A stretch of 64,000 nucleotides of DNA from Mycolicibacterium chubuense NBB4 (GCF_000266905.1 NC_018027.1:4712001-4776000); one strand, 5' to 3'. Numbered from the stretch's first letter, positions 1 through 10,278 are shown. Numbers and translations: made by a program. Notes: a model not told the origin generated them from the letters alone.

Positions 1-132
1 AGTCTACGGTGAACGGCCGCAAAACGCGGAATCCCTGCCGCGGTGTGGCCGTGACCGACAACGGGTGTCGGGCACATTCCATTCCCGGGCCCATTCCCAG
101 CCGATTCCTGTTGCCCGGGGCCGGGTTACACC
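1..132. other. left-edge non-coding stretch
   Basis: No supported reading frame. By synteny with M. tuberculosis the next gene to the left on the minus strand would be purF, but no convincing PurF start is visible here. Confidence 0.4.
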
Positions 133-525
133 TCAGTCGGGCAGCGCGACCAGAGGCAGAGACGCCGCGATCTCGGCGGCCCGCGAACCCGACAGCTGCA
201 GGGTCCCGGCGGCGGCCGCGTCGTCGACGGACGTCAAACCGGTCGCCAGCCGTAGCCAGGTCCGCGGGTCGGTCTCCACGACGTTGGGCGGGTTGCCGCG
301 GGTGTGCTTGGGGCCGGGGATGCACTGCACGGCGACGAAGGGCGGCACCCTCACTTCGACCGCCGCACCGGGCGCGGCCGCCGCGAGTGTCCTGGCGGTG
401 GACCGGACGGCCTCGGCGATCTCGGTGCGGCCGGGTGCGGGGAGGCGCTCGTCGCGCAGCCAGTCCGCGACAGCGGCGACGGCGGCGCGGGTCTTTGCCG
501 GATCGGCACTACGACGGACGGCCAT
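133..525 (-). CDS. sterol carrier family protein (Rv0807-like)
   Basis: This is a 130-residue soluble protein. Its length, its position beside the purL/purF region, and the central segment PPFVAVQCIPGPKHTRG match the small mycobacterial 'sterol carrier family' protein found next to purF (Rv0807, from memory). That family has an SCP2-like fold thought to bind a hydrophobic ligand; no catalytic motif is visible and the ligand is unknown. The ATG at 525 lies only 16 bp from the divergent GTG of the mce gene, so its promoter must overlap mce coding sequence. No canonical -10 is seen just upstream of it. Confidence 0.7.
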   Translation of the reverse strand: MAVRRSADPAKTRAAVAAVADWLRDERLPAPGRTEIAEAVRSTARTLAAAAPGAAVEVRVPPFVAVQCIPGPKHTRGNPPNVVETDPRTWLRLATGLTSVDDAAAAGTLQLSGSRAAEIAASLPLVALPD

Positions 526-529
526 GATC

Positions 530-535
530 TAGGTT
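530..535 (+). promoter_or_regulatory. -10 element of orphan mce gene
   Basis: TAGGTT ends 6 nt before the GTG at 542. This is the spacing of a leaderless mycobacterial transcript starting at the initiation codon, and it supports the chosen start. The -35 region falls inside the divergent gene. Confidence 0.55.
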
Positions 536-541
536 CTCAAA

Positions 542-1747
542 GTGTCTGAAGCCCGGGACGCACCGCCCTACCGGCGGCTGGGTGCGCTCCTGCTGGTGAT
601 CGCGGCCGCGCTGGGCCTCCTGGTCTTCTTCCAGTTCCAGGGCCGATTCATTCCCTCGGTCGAGGTGACGCTGAGTTCGCCGCGGGCGGGACTGGTGGTG
701 GAGAAGGGCGCCAAGGTCACGTTCAACGGTGTCGAGATCGGCCGGGTGGTGGGCATCGCGCCGGCGGGCACCGGGGACATCCCCGGAGCCGATCTGACAC
801 TGCACATCGATCCCGCTGCGCTGCACGTCATCCCGGCCAACGCGGTGGTGGAGATCCGCGCCACGACCGTGTTCGGCAACAAGTACATCTCGTTTACCTC
901 GCCGGAAAACCCATCTGCTCAACGTCTTTCGGCGAATGATGTGCTTCACGTGAGGGCGGTGACGACGGAGTTCAACACGTTGTTCGAGACGGTGACCGCG
1001 ATCGCCGAGCAGGTGGACCCGGTCAAGCTCAATCAGACCCTGGCCGCCACCGCGCAGGCCCTGTCCGGCCTCGGCGAGCGGTTCGGAGACTCCTTGCTCG
1101 ACGGCAACCGGATTCTCGGCGACCTCGATCCCCGGCTGCCTCGAGCCCGACACGACATCCGGGCGCTTGCGGATCTGGCCGACCTCTACGCCGATTCGTC
1201 TCCCGATCTCTGGGCGGGTCTTGCGGACGCGGTGACCACGGCGCGCACGCTCGACGCCCACCGCGACGACGTCGACGCGGCACTCATGGCCGCGATCGGG
1301 TTCTCGGGTGTGGCCACCGATCCGTTCGAGCGCGGCGGACCCTATCTGGTGCGCGGCGCCGAAGACCTACTGCCGACGACGAAGCTGCTCGACGACTACC
1401 GCGGGATGATCCTGTGCACGATCCGCAACTACCACGATGTCGCCCCGGACTTCGCTCGCGTGCTCGGCGGCGACAACGGTTATTCGCTGCGGTCGGCCGG
1501 CACCGCGCTGGGCGCCGGGAATCCCTTCATCTATCCCGACAATCTGCCGAGGGTGAATGCCCGGGGCGGCCCCGAGGGCAAGCCCGGCTGTTGGCAGAAG
1601 ATCACGCGCGACCTGTGGCCGAACCCCTATCTGGTGATGGACACCGGCTACAGCCTGGCGCCGTACAACCACTTCGAGCTCGGGCAACCGCTATTCACCG
1701 ACTACGTGTGGGGCCGGCAGGTCGGTCAGCTGACCATCAATCCGTGA
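542..1747 (+). CDS. orphan MCE family (MceA-like) protein
   Basis: This 401-residue protein has one N-terminal membrane anchor (about residues 12-33), then an MlaD/MCE domain (about 38-118), a helical middle region and the MceA-type C-terminus YNHFELGQPLFTDYVWGRQ. MCE proteins form tunnels that carry lipids or sterols across the mycobacterial envelope, normally as six Mce proteins encoded with two YrbE permeases. None of those partners is present here, so this is a stand-alone copy. It may substitute into another Mce complex; that is inference. The GTG at 542 is supported by a leaderless -10. The 3' end overlaps the convergent CPBP gene by 11 bp. Confidence 0.85.
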   Translation: MSEARDAPPYRRLGALLLVIAAALGLLVFFQFQGRFIPSVEVTLSSPRAGLVVEKGAKVTFNGVEIGRVVGIAPAGTGDIPGADLTLHIDPAALHVIPANAVVEIRATTVFGNKYISFTSPENPSAQRLSANDVLHVRAVTTEFNTLFETVTAIAEQVDPVKLNQTLAATAQALSGLGERFGDSLLDGNRILGDLDPRLPRARHDIRALADLADLYADSSPDLWAGLADAVTTARTLDAHRDDVDAALMAAIGFSGVATDPFERGGPYLVRGAEDLLPTTKLLDDYRGMILCTIRNYHDVAPDFARVLGGDNGYSLRSAGTALGAGNPFIYPDNLPRVNARGGPEGKPGCWQKITRDLWPNPYLVMDTGYSLAPYNHFELGQPLFTDYVWGRQVGQLTINP

Positions 1748-2363
1748 CCCGGCGCCGGCGCTGCACGGCCACCGCGGCGACGGCCCCGGCTTCGTTGACG
1801 GCCAGGTGCGCCAGCATCGCGGCGGCCAGGCTGCCCGACCTCCCCACCAGCCAGGCGAAGAGCCAGCCGGCCGCACCGGTGACCAGAACGGTGCCGAGCA
1901 GCGGCTCGCCGGTCGCGCGGGCATCGGGCACGTGCGACAGGCCGAACACCGCAGCCGTGAACAGCCGGCCGCCGGGCTCACCGAAAGCGCCCGCGGCAGC
2001 GGTACCCAGCGCCGCGCGGTAGCCGGCCTCCTCGGCCCACACGGTCCCGATGGGGATGTGCAGCAGCAGCCACCGCATGACGGAGGGCGGCAGCGTGCGC
2101 GCGGCCATGCCGTTCCGCACCGGCGCGATCGCCACCGCCGAGCCGACACCGACGACGACCGGAGCGGCCGCCGCCAGCCCCCACCGCAGACCGGACCACA
2201 ATGCGGGCGGCCGCAATCCGAGCGGGGCGCGGGTCAGTGCGGCCATCGAGGTGCCGAACACGATGTGCGGCAACGGATTCCAGCGGGGAGGAAGCCGCGG
2301 CGTCACGGCGCTCCACCCGATGAGCAGCGCAGCGAGCAGGACCGCCCGCACCTTGTCCCGCAC
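1737..2363 (-). CDS. CPBP family intramembrane metalloprotease (Rv0804-like)
   Basis: A 208-residue membrane protein with several hydrophobic segments and the three CPBP (Abi/CAAX protease) motifs: EEAGYR near residue 110, GLSHVPDA near 145, and HLAVNEAG near 185. The family comprises membrane-embedded proteases or bacteriocin-immunity-type proteins with two Glu, Arg and two His as catalytic residues; the substrate here is unknown. The GTG start at 2363 shares one base with the upstream hydrolase stop codon (TAGTG), so the two are probably translated together, with purL further upstream in the same operon. Confidence 0.8.
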   Translation of the reverse strand: MRDKVRAVLLAALLIGWSAVTPRLPPRWNPLPHIVFGTSMAALTRAPLGLRPPALWSGLRWGLAAAAPVVVGVGSAVAIAPVRNGMAARTLPPSVMRWLLLHIPIGTVWAEEAGYRAALGTAAAGAFGEPGGRLFTAAVFGLSHVPDARATGEPLLGTVLVTGAAGWLFAWLVGRSGSLAAAMLAHLAVNEAGAVAAVAVQRRRRVTD

Positions 2364-4081
2364 TACTGGTTACCGTCTTCGGATTCGGTCTCTCGCAAGG
2401 CGATCCGTATGCGCTCGGTGTCGGCCGACGTCCAGCCGGCCGGCGCCGCGACGCCGGCCCATCCGTCGAGGATGTAGTCGCCGTAGTTGTGTCCGTGCCC
2501 GCGCGGGACGGATGCGGCGTTCGTCAGATCCGCCGCGACCTGCCAGAACGTCACGATCGGGTACCAGCGCATGGACGCGGTGCGGTCCCGGCCCGGCGGC
2601 TCGGAGAGCCAGTCGGGCCTGGTGAACAGCAGGTCCTGCGACCACCACACAATCGGGTCGGAGGAGTGCTGCAGGTACAGCACCCGCGTGCCCTCCCACG
2701 GCGGGGCGGTGTCATGGGCGATCTCCGCCGCGTCGTAGGCCTGCGAGAACCGCACGGTGCGACCGTTGTCGTAGCGCGGCTCGACCTCCGGTGTGCCCGG
2801 ATCCCGGCGCGCGGTGAGGCCGCGCCAGAGCCGGCTGGCGTTGGGCGGCCCGACCCACAGCACTGAGGAGAATCCCATCCGGGAGATGTCGGGCAGCCAG
2901 TCGAACGCGCCCTGGCCTGCCATCGAGCCGAGACTCTCTCCGTAGAGCATCAGCCGGGGGCGCCATTGCGGTGGCTGCTGGATCCACCGGTCGTGCACGG
3001 CGTCGATCAACATCCGCCCGGCATGCAGGGACTTCTGCTGATCACCGATGAACGAGATCCAGCTCGGCAGATAGGAATACTGCGACGCGACGATGGCGGT
3101 GTCCCCGTTGTACATCATCTCCAGGGACCTGGCCGCGATCGGGTTCACCCAGCCGGTTCCCGTCGTCGGCACGATGACGAGCACCTTGCGGTCGAACGCC
3201 CCGGTGCGCTCGAGTTCACTGAGCAGCACCGCCATCCGCGCCTCTTCGGTGTCGGCGGTCTGCAGGCCCACATAGACACGCACCGGGACCTTCGCGGGCC
3301 TACCGTTGATGCGGCTCAGCTCTGCGGCGCTGGGGCCGGTACCCACGAAGTTGCGGCCCTGGTAGCCGAGCGTGTCCCACGGCGCGAAAGACTCTGGGCT
3401 GCCTGACCTCTCAGGATCCAGCGGCTGCAAGACCCCTGCCATCGTGGTGGTGTTCTGCGGCTGGAAGATTCGGTTGGCACCGGCGAGGAACCCTTGCAGC
3501 AGCACGCCGTTGACCAAGGTGATCACCAACACCACGACGATCGCGGTGCCGATGAACAGCGCCAGTTCGTCGGACAGTCGCCAGCGCCGGATCAGGAAGC
3601 GTGCCATGGTCTTGATCAGGTCGATGAGCACCCGGGTCACCGCCACGCACACCCCGGCGACGGCGGCGGCGAGCAGCAGGGTGCGCAGGTAGCCGGCCGT
3701 GCCGGGGCCCTGCATGCCCATCAGCGACGACACCTGCCGCTGCCAGGCCGCAGCGGGGATGACCATGAGCACGCAGACCGCGGCCGACACCGCCACGATG
3801 GCCGTCTTGATCAGCTTGGCCACCGAAGCGCGCGGCGACCATCGCCGCTCTGCGGGCACGAATCTGCGGAGCATCTTCGCGACGAACACCCCGATGCCGT
3901 AGCCGATCGCGGCGTTGATACCGCCGAGCAGGCCCTGGAACAGCCAGTCCCGGGGCAGCAGCGACGGGGTCAGCGACATGCAGAAGAACAGGGCACCGAA
4001 CACGATGCCGATGAAGTCGAGGCGCAGCAGGTTCCACGCCCACAGATAGACGGGGTGCTTGTCTTCGGTCTCCGTCGTCAC
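2363..4081 (-). CDS. membrane-anchored alpha/beta-hydrolase family protein
   Basis: This 572-residue protein has about five membrane segments in its first 220 residues, then an extracytoplasmic or cytoplasmic hydrolase domain with a nucleophile elbow [10 protein letters not shown] and a late GHGHNYGDY segment. This is the Abhydrolase_9_N plus Abhydrolase_9 architecture of actinobacterial membrane hydrolases; the substrate is unknown. The open frame continues far upstream into purL, but GTG at 4081 overlaps the purL stop as GTGA and gives the hydrophobic N-terminus expected. It sits between purL and the CPBP gene with overlaps on both sides. Confidence 0.75.
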   Translation of the reverse strand: MTTETEDKHPVYLWAWNLLRLDFIGIVFGALFFCMSLTPSLLPRDWLFQGLLGGINAAIGYGIGVFVAKMLRRFVPAERRWSPRASVAKLIKTAIVAVSAAVCVLMVIPAAAWQRQVSSLMGMQGPGTAGYLRTLLLAAAVAGVCVAVTRVLIDLIKTMARFLIRRWRLSDELALFIGTAIVVVLVITLVNGVLLQGFLAGANRIFQPQNTTTMAGVLQPLDPERSGSPESFAPWDTLGYQGRNFVGTGPSAAELSRINGRPAKVPVRVYVGLQTADTEEARMAVLLSELERTGAFDRKVLVIVPTTGTGWVNPIAARSLEMMYNGDTAIVASQYSYLPSWISFIGDQQKSLHAGRMLIDAVHDRWIQQPPQWRPRLMLYGESLGSMAGQGAFDWLPDISRMGFSSVLWVGPPNASRLWRGLTARRDPGTPEVEPRYDNGRTVRFSQAYDAAEIAHDTAPPWEGTRVLYLQHSSDPIVWWSQDLLFTRPDWLSEPPGRDRTASMRWYPIVTFWQVAADLTNAASVPRGHGHNYGDYILDGWAGVAAPAGWTSADTERIRIALRETESEDGNQ

Positions 4082-6393
4082 CCGAAGAACCCGGGCAGCA
4101 CGCCTTCCGACGTGCGCCGCAACTCCTCCAGGGTCACGGTGAACAGGTCCTGCACTTCGACCGCGGCCTGACCGCCGTGGGGTCCCTCGTCGACGACCCC
4201 GATCCGGGTGGCAGGCAGTCCCCGCGCCTCGCACATCGAGACGAACCTGCTCTCCTCGGTGCGGGGCACCGCGACGAGCACCCGGCCGGCCGACTCGCTG
4301 AAGAGGAAGACGAAGGGAGCGGTGCCCTCTTGAAAGCCCTCGGGAAGCACCAGACGGCAACCGGTTTCGCCCGTCAGCGCGGCCTCGACCACCGCTTGGA
4401 TCAGCCCGCCCTCGGACAGATCGTGGGCGGCGGAGACGAGGCCGTCTCGGGACGCGGCGGTGAGGACGTCGGCCAGCAGCCGCTCCCGTTCCAGGTCGAC
4501 CTTCGGAGGCAGCCCGCCCAGGTGATCGGCGGTGACCTGCGCCCAGATCGACCCGTCGAACTCGTCGCGGGTGTCGCCGAGCAGGATCAGCGTCTCGCCG
4601 GGTTCGTTGCCGAAGCCGGTCGGGATGCGCCGCTTCACGTCGTCGATCACGCCGAGCACCCCGACGACCGGGGTGGGCAGGATCGCCGTGGTACCCGTCT
4701 GGTTGTAGAAGCTGACGTTGCCACCGGTCACCGGAATGCCGAGGGCCGCAGCACCGTCGGCGAGCCCGCGGACCGCCTGCGAGAACTGCCACATCACCCC
4801 GGGGTCCTCGGGTGAGCCGAAGTTCAGGCAGTTGGTCACCGCGATCGGGGTGGCGCCGGTGACCGCGACGTTGCGGTAGGCCTCGGCGAGGGCGAGCTGG
4901 GCGCCCGCATACGGGTCCAACGCCGCATACCGGCCGGAGGCGTCGGTGGAGATCGCGATGCCGCGGCCGGTCTCCTCGTCGACACGAAGCACGCCGCCGT
5001 CGGCGTTCTCGGCGAGCACCGTGTTACCGCGCACGTAGCGGTCGTACTGCTCGGTGATGAACGCGCGGCTGCACAGCTGTGGGCTGCCGAGCAGTGCGAG
5101 CAGCGTGGCACGCAGTTCCTCACCCGTGGAGGGCCGGGGCAGCGATGCCGACGTGTCGGCATTCAGTGCGTCCTGAGTGGCGGGGCGCTCCACGGGGCGC
5201 TCGTAGACCGGGCCCTCGTGCGCGACGGTGCGCGGCGGCACGTCGACGACGGTCTCGCCGTGCCAGGTGATCTCGAGCCGCCCGGTGTCGGTGACCTCGC
5301 CGATGACGGTGGCCAGCACGTCCCACTTGCGGCACACCGCGAGGAAGGCCTCGACATTGTCCGGGGTCACCACCGCACACATGCGTTCCTGGGACTCACT
5401 GGACAGGATCTCTGCCGGGGTCATGTTCGCCGCGCGCAGCGGCACCGTGTCCAGCTCCACCCGCATGCCGCCGTCCCCGGCGGACGCGAGCTCGGATGTG
5501 GCGCAGGATAATCCGGCGCCTCCGAGGTCCTGGATGCCGACCACGAGGTCGCCGGCATACAGTTCCAGGCAGCACTCGATGAGGACCTTCTCGGTGAACG
5601 GGTCGCCGACCTGAACCGACGGAAGCTTCTTTCGGCCCGCGCCCGATTCGTCGCCGAACGTCTCCGAGGCGAGCACCGACACCCCGCCGATGCCGTCGAG
5701 GCCGGTGCGCGCGCCGAACAGGATGATCTTGTTGCCCGCGCCGGACGCGAACGCCAGCTGCAGGTCCTCCGTGCGGAGCACGCCGACGCAGAGGGCGTTC
5801 ACCAGAGGGTTGCCCGCGTAGCTGGCGTCGAAGATCGTCTCGCCGCCGATGTTGGGCAGTCCCAGCGAGTTGCCGTAGCCGCCGATGCCGCGCACGACGC
5901 CGTCGAGTACGCGGCGGGTGTCGGGGGCGTCCGCGGCGCCGAAGCGCAGCTGATCCATCACCGCGACCGGGCGGGCGCCCATCGCCATGATGTCGCGGAC
6001 GATTCCGCCGACGCCGGTGGCCGCACCCTGATACGGCTCGATGTAGGACGGGTGATTGTGCGACTCGACCTTGAACGTGGCCGCCCACCCGTCACCGATG
6101 TCGACCACACCGGCGTTCTCCCCGATACCCGCGAGCATGCTCTCGCGCATCTTCTCGGTGGTGGTCTCGCCGAAGTAGCGCAGGTGCACCTTCGATGACT
6201 TGTAGGAGCAGTGCTCGCTCCACATCACCGAGTACATGGCCAGCTCGGCGTCGGTGGGCCGACGGCCCAGGATCTCGCGGATCCGCTGGTACTCGTCGTC
6301 TTTGAGACCGAGTTCGCGGAACGGTTGCGGCTGATCTGGGGTGGCTGATGCGTGGTCGACGGTATCGACCTCGTGGGTGAGCCCGGACGTCAC
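4078..6393 (-). CDS. purL: phosphoribosylformylglycinamidine synthase subunit II
   Basis: PurL (771 residues) makes FGAM from FGAR and ATP in step 4 of purine synthesis. This is the small form that needs PurQ as glutaminase and PurS as scaffold; both are encoded at 11.2-12.2 kb. The N-terminal [14 protein letters not shown], the AIR-synthase-type [22 protein letters not shown] nucleotide site and the [10 protein letters not shown] segment are diagnostic. The GTG at 6393 gives a slightly longer N-terminus than the 754-residue M. tuberculosis protein. It is supported by a leaderless -10 (TAGACT, 6400-6405) that overlaps the antiporter stop codon. The downstream hydrolase overlaps by 4 bp. Confidence 0.97.
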   Translation of the reverse strand: MTSGLTHEVDTVDHASATPDQPQPFRELGLKDDEYQRIREILGRRPTDAELAMYSVMWSEHCSYKSSKVHLRYFGETTTEKMRESMLAGIGENAGVVDIGDGWAATFKVESHNHPSYIEPYQGAATGVGGIVRDIMAMGARPVAVMDQLRFGAADAPDTRRVLDGVVRGIGGYGNSLGLPNIGGETIFDASYAGNPLVNALCVGVLRTEDLQLAFASGAGNKIILFGARTGLDGIGGVSVLASETFGDESGAGRKKLPSVQVGDPFTEKVLIECCLELYAGDLVVGIQDLGGAGLSCATSELASAGDGGMRVELDTVPLRAANMTPAEILSSESQERMCAVVTPDNVEAFLAVCRKWDVLATVIGEVTDTGRLEITWHGETVVDVPPRTVAHEGPVYERPVERPATQDALNADTSASLPRPSTGEELRATLLALLGSPQLCSRAFITEQYDRYVRGNTVLAENADGGVLRVDEETGRGIAISTDASGRYAALDPYAGAQLALAEAYRNVAVTGATPIAVTNCLNFGSPEDPGVMWQFSQAVRGLADGAAALGIPVTGGNVSFYNQTGTTAILPTPVVGVLGVIDDVKRRIPTGFGNEPGETLILLGDTRDEFDGSIWAQVTADHLGGLPPKVDLERERLLADVLTAASRDGLVSAAHDLSEGGLIQAVVEAALTGETGCRLVLPEGFQEGTAPFVFLFSESAGRVLVAVPRTEESRFVSMCEARGLPATRIGVVDEGPHGGQAAVEVQDLFTVTLEELRRTSEGVLPGFFG

Positions 6394-6399
6394 GCGGAC

Positions 6400-6405
6400 A
6401 GTCTA
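6400..6405 (-). promoter_or_regulatory. -10 element of purL built on the upstream stop codon
   Basis: TAGACT reads on the minus strand and ends 6 nt before the purL GTG. Its TAG is also the stop codon of the antiporter gene (6403-6405). Confidence 0.55.
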
Positions 6406-7595
6406 GTTCGTGGTTTGCGGCACCCGCGTCGCGACGGCGGGTGCGATGAAGCCGTGCAGCACCACGCTGCCCAGGACCACGACCACCATGTTGGCCAGTG
6501 CCGCGTGTTCGTCGACTCCGTCGAGCACGTTGTAGGCCAGCAGGCCGAAGACGATCGTCGACGTCCCGCGCGGGCCGAGACCGCCGACCAGCATCCGTTC
6601 GCGCCAGGAGAACCTCGATCTCAGCAGCGCGATCGCGACCGGGACCAACCGGACGACGGTCAGCGCCAGCAGGCAGAACACCACCGTCTGCCAGGACACC
6701 CCGCGTTCGAACGCGAGCACGGCCACGGCGCCGACGACGAACCACATGATCGCCGACAACAGGAAGCCGATGTCGTCGAGGAACTCCAGCTCCTCGCGCC
6801 ACGCCGGGGAGTGTCGTAGGTAATGGAAGGCGATACCGCAGACGAACGCCGAGACGAAGCCGTTGCCGTGTACCGCGATGCTGAGTCCGTAGGCCAGTAT
6901 CGGCGCCGTCACCAGGATCATCCGGGTGCTCTGACCGGTCATCCAGCCGCGTCGCGCGGCGAGATTGATCGCGCTGGCCAACGCTGCGCCGACCAAGACC
7001 CCCACCAGGATCGCCTTGAGGGCCTGGGGACCGCGGAGCCGAGCGCCCGCAGCGGCGTCTCGGTGTGTTGGTCTCCGGCCAGGGCGAGGCCGAAGATGAA
7101 GACCGGCGAGACGATGCCGTCGTTGTAACCGGCCTCCACGTTGAGCACGTTGCGGACCCGGTCGGGTATGCGGCCGTCGCGCAGGATCGTCGCGGCGGGC
7201 GCGAAATCGGTCGGCACCACCACGCAGGCGATGACGAGCAGCACCGCGAAGGACAACTCGGGCATCAACCACGCCCCGAGCAGCACCGACAGCGCCAGAC
7301 TCAGCGGCATCGCGAGGAACAGGACCCGCAGGGCCACCCGGGGCTCCCGGCCGAACAGCCCGCCGCGGACGTCGGTGGCGTCGACGAAGAGCAACACCGC
7401 CAGGATGATCTCGGCTCCGTGTTGAGCGACGTCGGCGTTGAGCGAGACGGCGAGCGCGTCGGAGGTGGTGAAGCCGACGGCCACGCCGGCCAGCACCAGG
7501 ATGATCGGCGCGGTCAACCGCGCCCGCTCCAGGCGGTCGGCCCACAGCGCCCACGCGGCGAAGACGACCGTGAACGCGATCAGCGAGAGCAGCAC
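6403..7595 (-). pseudogene. cation/proton antiporter (CPA family), split by a frameshift
   Basis: Two frames together encode one protein of about 397 residues with 10-12 membrane segments. The N-terminal part (from GTG at 7595, MLLSLIAFTVVF...) covers residues 1 to about 190 and includes the CPA-type CVVVPTDFAPAATIL and VEAGYNDGIVSP segments. The rest (QALKAILVGVLVGAALAS... to ATRVPQTTN) is in the -1 frame. The switch falls at a G4 run on the plus strand (7026-7029); one additional G there would restore a continuous GSAVP-QALKAIL reading. This could be a real inactivating deletion or a homopolymer sequencing error. The intact family exchanges Na+ or K+ for H+. It lies 7 bp after the VOC gene and just before purL. 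Confidence 0.75.
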
Positions 7596-7602
7596 GCGAC
7601 GG

Positions 7603-7950
7603 CTACCCGCCTGCGACGCAGAACGCGTTGCCCTCCGGGTCGGCGAGCACGACCCAGTCGAAGTCGGGTCCGAAGCTGTGCCGGCCCGTCTCCCGGGCGC
7701 CGAGGCCGACGAGGCGGGCCACCTCGGCCTCCTTGTCCGGCGTGTGCAGGTCGAGGTGGACCTTGTTCTTGCCGGGGGTCGGGTCGGGCACCCGCTGGAA
7801 GCCCAGCGCGGGGGCGCCCTGACGGGTCACCATCACGAATTCGCCTGGCGCGACGGCGTTCACGTCGCCGCCCACCGCGTTGGCCCACCAGTCGGCGAGC
7901 ATGTCGGGGTCGGTGCAGTCGACAGTGATCATCGCAACGTCAAGTGCCAT
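7603..7950 (-). CDS. VOC (glyoxalase/bleomycin-resistance fold) protein (Rv0801-like)
   Basis: A 115-residue protein with the vicinal-oxygen-chelate pattern: a start strand MITVDCTDPDMLADWW, the NKVHLDLHTPD strand and the terminal WVVLADPEGNAFCV. Family members bind a metal and small ligands; no specific substrate can be read from the sequence. The ATG at 7950 has a leaderless -10 (TAGGGT, 7957-7962). It is followed closely by the broken antiporter gene and precedes it in the same direction. Confidence 0.8.
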   Translation of the reverse strand: MALDVAMITVDCTDPDMLADWWANAVGGDVNAVAPGEFVMVTRQGAPALGFQRVPDPTPGKNKVHLDLHTPDKEAEVARLVGLGARETGRHSFGPDFDWVVLADPEGNAFCVAGG

Positions 7951-7956
7951 GGCCCG

Positions 7957-7962
7957 ACCCTA
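7957..7962 (-). promoter_or_regulatory. -10 element of the VOC gene
   Basis: TAGGGT on the minus strand, 6 nt before the ATG at 7950, indicating a leaderless transcript that may continue through the antiporter. Confidence 0.5.
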
Positions 7963-7964
7963 GG

Positions 7965-9224
7965 TCAGGCCGGCGACAGAAACGCCTGAAGCGCGGCGGA
8001 ATAGTCGGCGACGTCGCCGGCGCCCATCACCTCGCGCGCGGAGTGCATGGCCAGCTGCGCGGCTCCGACGTCCACGGTCGGGATACCGGTCCGCGCGGCG
8101 GTCATCGGCCCGATGGTCGATCCACAGGGCAGATCTGCGCGATGCTCGTAGCGCTGCAGCGGCACTCCCGCCTGCGCGCAGGCCATTGCGAACGCCGCGG
8201 CCGTCCGCCCGTCGGTGGCGTACCGGAGATTGGGCTGCACCTTCAGCACCGGTCCGGCGTTGACCTCGATGAGGTGCCCGGGCTCGTGGCGCTCCGGGTA
8301 GTTGGGGTGTGTGGCATGCGCCATGTCGCCCGAGGCCACCATCGACGCCGACAGTCGGCGCAGGAAGTCCTCGCGGCCGCCACCGGCGGCCAGGGTGATG
8401 CGCTCGGTCACGGTCAGCAGCAGGTCGGACTGGGCGCCGTGGTCGGACTGCGAGCCCACCTCCTCGTGGTCGAACAACACCAGCACCGGCACCACCTCCG
8501 ACGCCGGCGCAGTGAGGAACGCCTCCAGTCCGGCGTAGCAGGTGGCCTGGTTGTCCAGTCTCGGCGCGCTGACCAACTCGCCGGCGGTGCCGGCCAGGCG
8601 GGAGGGGTTGATGTCGTGGGTCATCAGGTCGAAGCCGAGCACCTCGTCCGCGTCCACCCCTGCCTGCCCGGCCACGTACGCCAGAAAGGAGCGGGTGCCG
8701 GTGCCGACTCCCCACACCGCATTGACATGTCGCTGCGGGTTCAGTTCGACGGCCTTGCGGTCCTCGGCGAGGTGGATCGCCAACTGCGGCACCCGCAGCA
8801 CGGGCTCGTCGAGGCGTACCAGCACATGGTCGGCCGCGTTGCCGGCGCGCACCGAGAGCCTGCCGCTGACGCCGAGGTCACGGTCGAGCCAGGAGTTCAG
8901 CCACGCTCCGCCGTACGGCTGCAGGGCGACCACCTGCCACCCGGAGACGAACCGGTCGGGGTGCTGCTTGACGCGCAGGTTCGGGCTGTCGGTGTGGGCG
9001 CCGACGATGCGAAACGGTGCGACAGCGCTGTCGTCGCGGGCGCGCCACGCGATGAGCGAACCCGCCCGGACGGCGAAGTGATCACCCGCCGCCGGCCAGG
9101 CGTCCCCCTCGGCGAGCTCGGTGAAGCCGGCCGCCCGCAGCCGGTCGGCAGCGGTTCGGCAGGCGTGGAAGGGCGACGGCGAGGCGTCGACGAACTCACA
9201 GAGACCCTGCGGACTGGCAGCCAT
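7965..9224 (-). CDS. pepC: M18 family aminopeptidase
   Basis: This 419-residue cytosolic dizinc aminopeptidase removes acidic or neutral N-terminal residues. The M18 metal and catalytic motifs are present in order: [12 protein letters not shown] near residue 75, the bridging Asp in [15 protein letters not shown] with the catalytic Glu, the MAHATHPN segment, and the C-terminal AMHSARE His. The product name follows the M. tuberculosis pepC (Rv0800) position, directly beside the DyP/encapsulin genes and divergent from them across 52 bp. Length is close to the roughly 430-residue family norm. Confidence 0.9.
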   Translation of the reverse strand: MAASPQGLCEFVDASPSPFHACRTAADRLRAAGFTELAEGDAWPAAGDHFAVRAGSLIAWRARDDSAVAPFRIVGAHTDSPNLRVKQHPDRFVSGWQVVALQPYGGAWLNSWLDRDLGVSGRLSVRAGNAADHVLVRLDEPVLRVPQLAIHLAEDRKAVELNPQRHVNAVWGVGTGTRSFLAYVAGQAGVDADEVLGFDLMTHDINPSRLAGTAGELVSAPRLDNQATCYAGLEAFLTAPASEVVPVLVLFDHEEVGSQSDHGAQSDLLLTVTERITLAAGGGREDFLRRLSASMVASGDMAHATHPNYPERHEPGHLIEVNAGPVLKVQPNLRYATDGRTAAAFAMACAQAGVPLQRYEHRADLPCGSTIGPMTAARTGIPTVDVGAAQLAMHSAREVMGAGDVADYSAALQAFLSPA

Positions 9225-9264
9225 GGTTCTTCATCTTCGTCGATCATCGGCAGCGATCTTGATT

Positions 9265-9270
9265 TAGGGT
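9265..9270 (+). promoter_or_regulatory. -10 element of the DyP-encapsulin operon
   Basis: TAGGGT lies 6 nt before the DyP GTG at 9277, giving a leaderless transcript and supporting that GTG as the start. Confidence 0.5.
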
Positions 9271-9276
9271 CGATCC

Positions 9277-10278
9277 GTGCCCGCTCCCCTGCCGCAGCCG
9301 GTCCTCGCACCGCTGACGCCGGCGGCCATCTTCCTGGTGGCGACCATCGACGCGGGCGGCGAGGCGGCGGTGCACGAGTCGCTGGGCGACATCGCGGGGC
9401 TGGTGCGGGCGATCGGCTTCCGCGATCCGAGCAAACGTCTGTCGGTGGTGACGTCGATCGGGTCGGACGCCTGGGACCGGTTGTTCACCGGGCCGCGGCC
9501 GCGGGAACTGCACCGGTTCGCCGAGCTGGACGGTGGCCGCCACCGTGCCCCGTCGACGCCCGGAGATCTGCTGTTCCACATCCGCGCCGAGTCGATGGAC
9601 GTCTGCTTCGAGCTGGCCACGAAACTCGTCGAGGCGATGGACGCGATCACGGTGGTCGACGAGACCCACGGCTTCCGGTTCTTCGACAACCGCGACCTGC
9701 TGGGCTTCGTCGACGGCACAGAGAATCCCGACGGCCCGCTGGCCGACAGCGCGACTCGCATCGGTGACGAGGATCCCGACTTCGCCGGCGGCTGTTATGT
9801 CCACGTCCAGAAGTACCTGCACGACATGGCGGCGTGGAACGCCCTGTCGACGGAGGAGCAGGAGCGGGTGATCGGGCGCACCAAGCTCGACGACATCGAG
9901 CTCGACGACGACGTCAAACCCGCCGATTCCCATGTGGCGCTGAACGTCGTGGAAGACGACGCCGGCAACGAGCTGAAGATCGTGCGGCACAACATGCCGT
10001 TCGGAGAGGTCGGCAGGGGCGAATTCGGCACGTACTTCATCGGTTATTCGCGGTCGGCGGCGGTCACCGAGCGCATGCTGACCAACATGTTCCTCGGCGA
10101 TCCACCGGGCAACACCGATCACATCCTGGATTTCTCGACTGCCGTCACCGGCTCGCTGTTCTTCACGCCCATCATGGATTTCCTCGAAAACCCACCGCCA
10201 CTTCCTGATTCGGCGACCGGACCCGGCGGTTACGCAGGTTCGCTCGCCATCGGCAGTGTGAAAGGACAGCCGCAATGA
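9277..10278 (+). CDS. dyp: DyP-type heme peroxidase, encapsulin cargo
   Basis: This 333-residue dye-decolorizing peroxidase oxidises organic substrates with H2O2. It shows the family motif GFVDGTENP with the distal catalytic Asp (near residue 148), the proximal heme His in the VRHNMPFG region (near 240), and the late FFTPIMDFLE segment. The C-terminal tail ending GGYAGSLAIGSVKGQPQ contains the GSLxIGS-type targeting peptide that docks cargo inside the encapsulin shell. The next gene is that shell, overlapping as ATGA, so the two are co-translated. The likely role is oxidative-stress defence in a nanocompartment. Confidence 0.95.
   Translation: MPAPLPQPVLAPLTPAAIFLVATIDAGGEAAVHESLGDIAGLVRAIGFRDPSKRLSVVTSIGSDAWDRLFTGPRPRELHRFAELDGGRHRAPSTPGDLLFHIRAESMDVCFELATKLVEAMDAITVVDETHGFRFFDNRDLLGFVDGTENPDGPLADSATRIGDEDPDFAGGCYVHVQKYLHDMAAWNALSTEEQERVIGRTKLDDIELDDDVKPADSHVALNVVEDDAGNELKIVRHNMPFGEVGRGEFGTYFIGYSRSAAVTERMLTNMFLGDPPGNTDHILDFSTAVTGSLFFTPIMDFLENPPPLPDSATGPGGYAGSLAIGSVKGQPQ

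Noticed and set aside
7020..7035. Programmed frameshift in the antiporter
   Set aside because: No slippery heptamer or downstream structure is evident; a one-base homopolymer loss explains it better.
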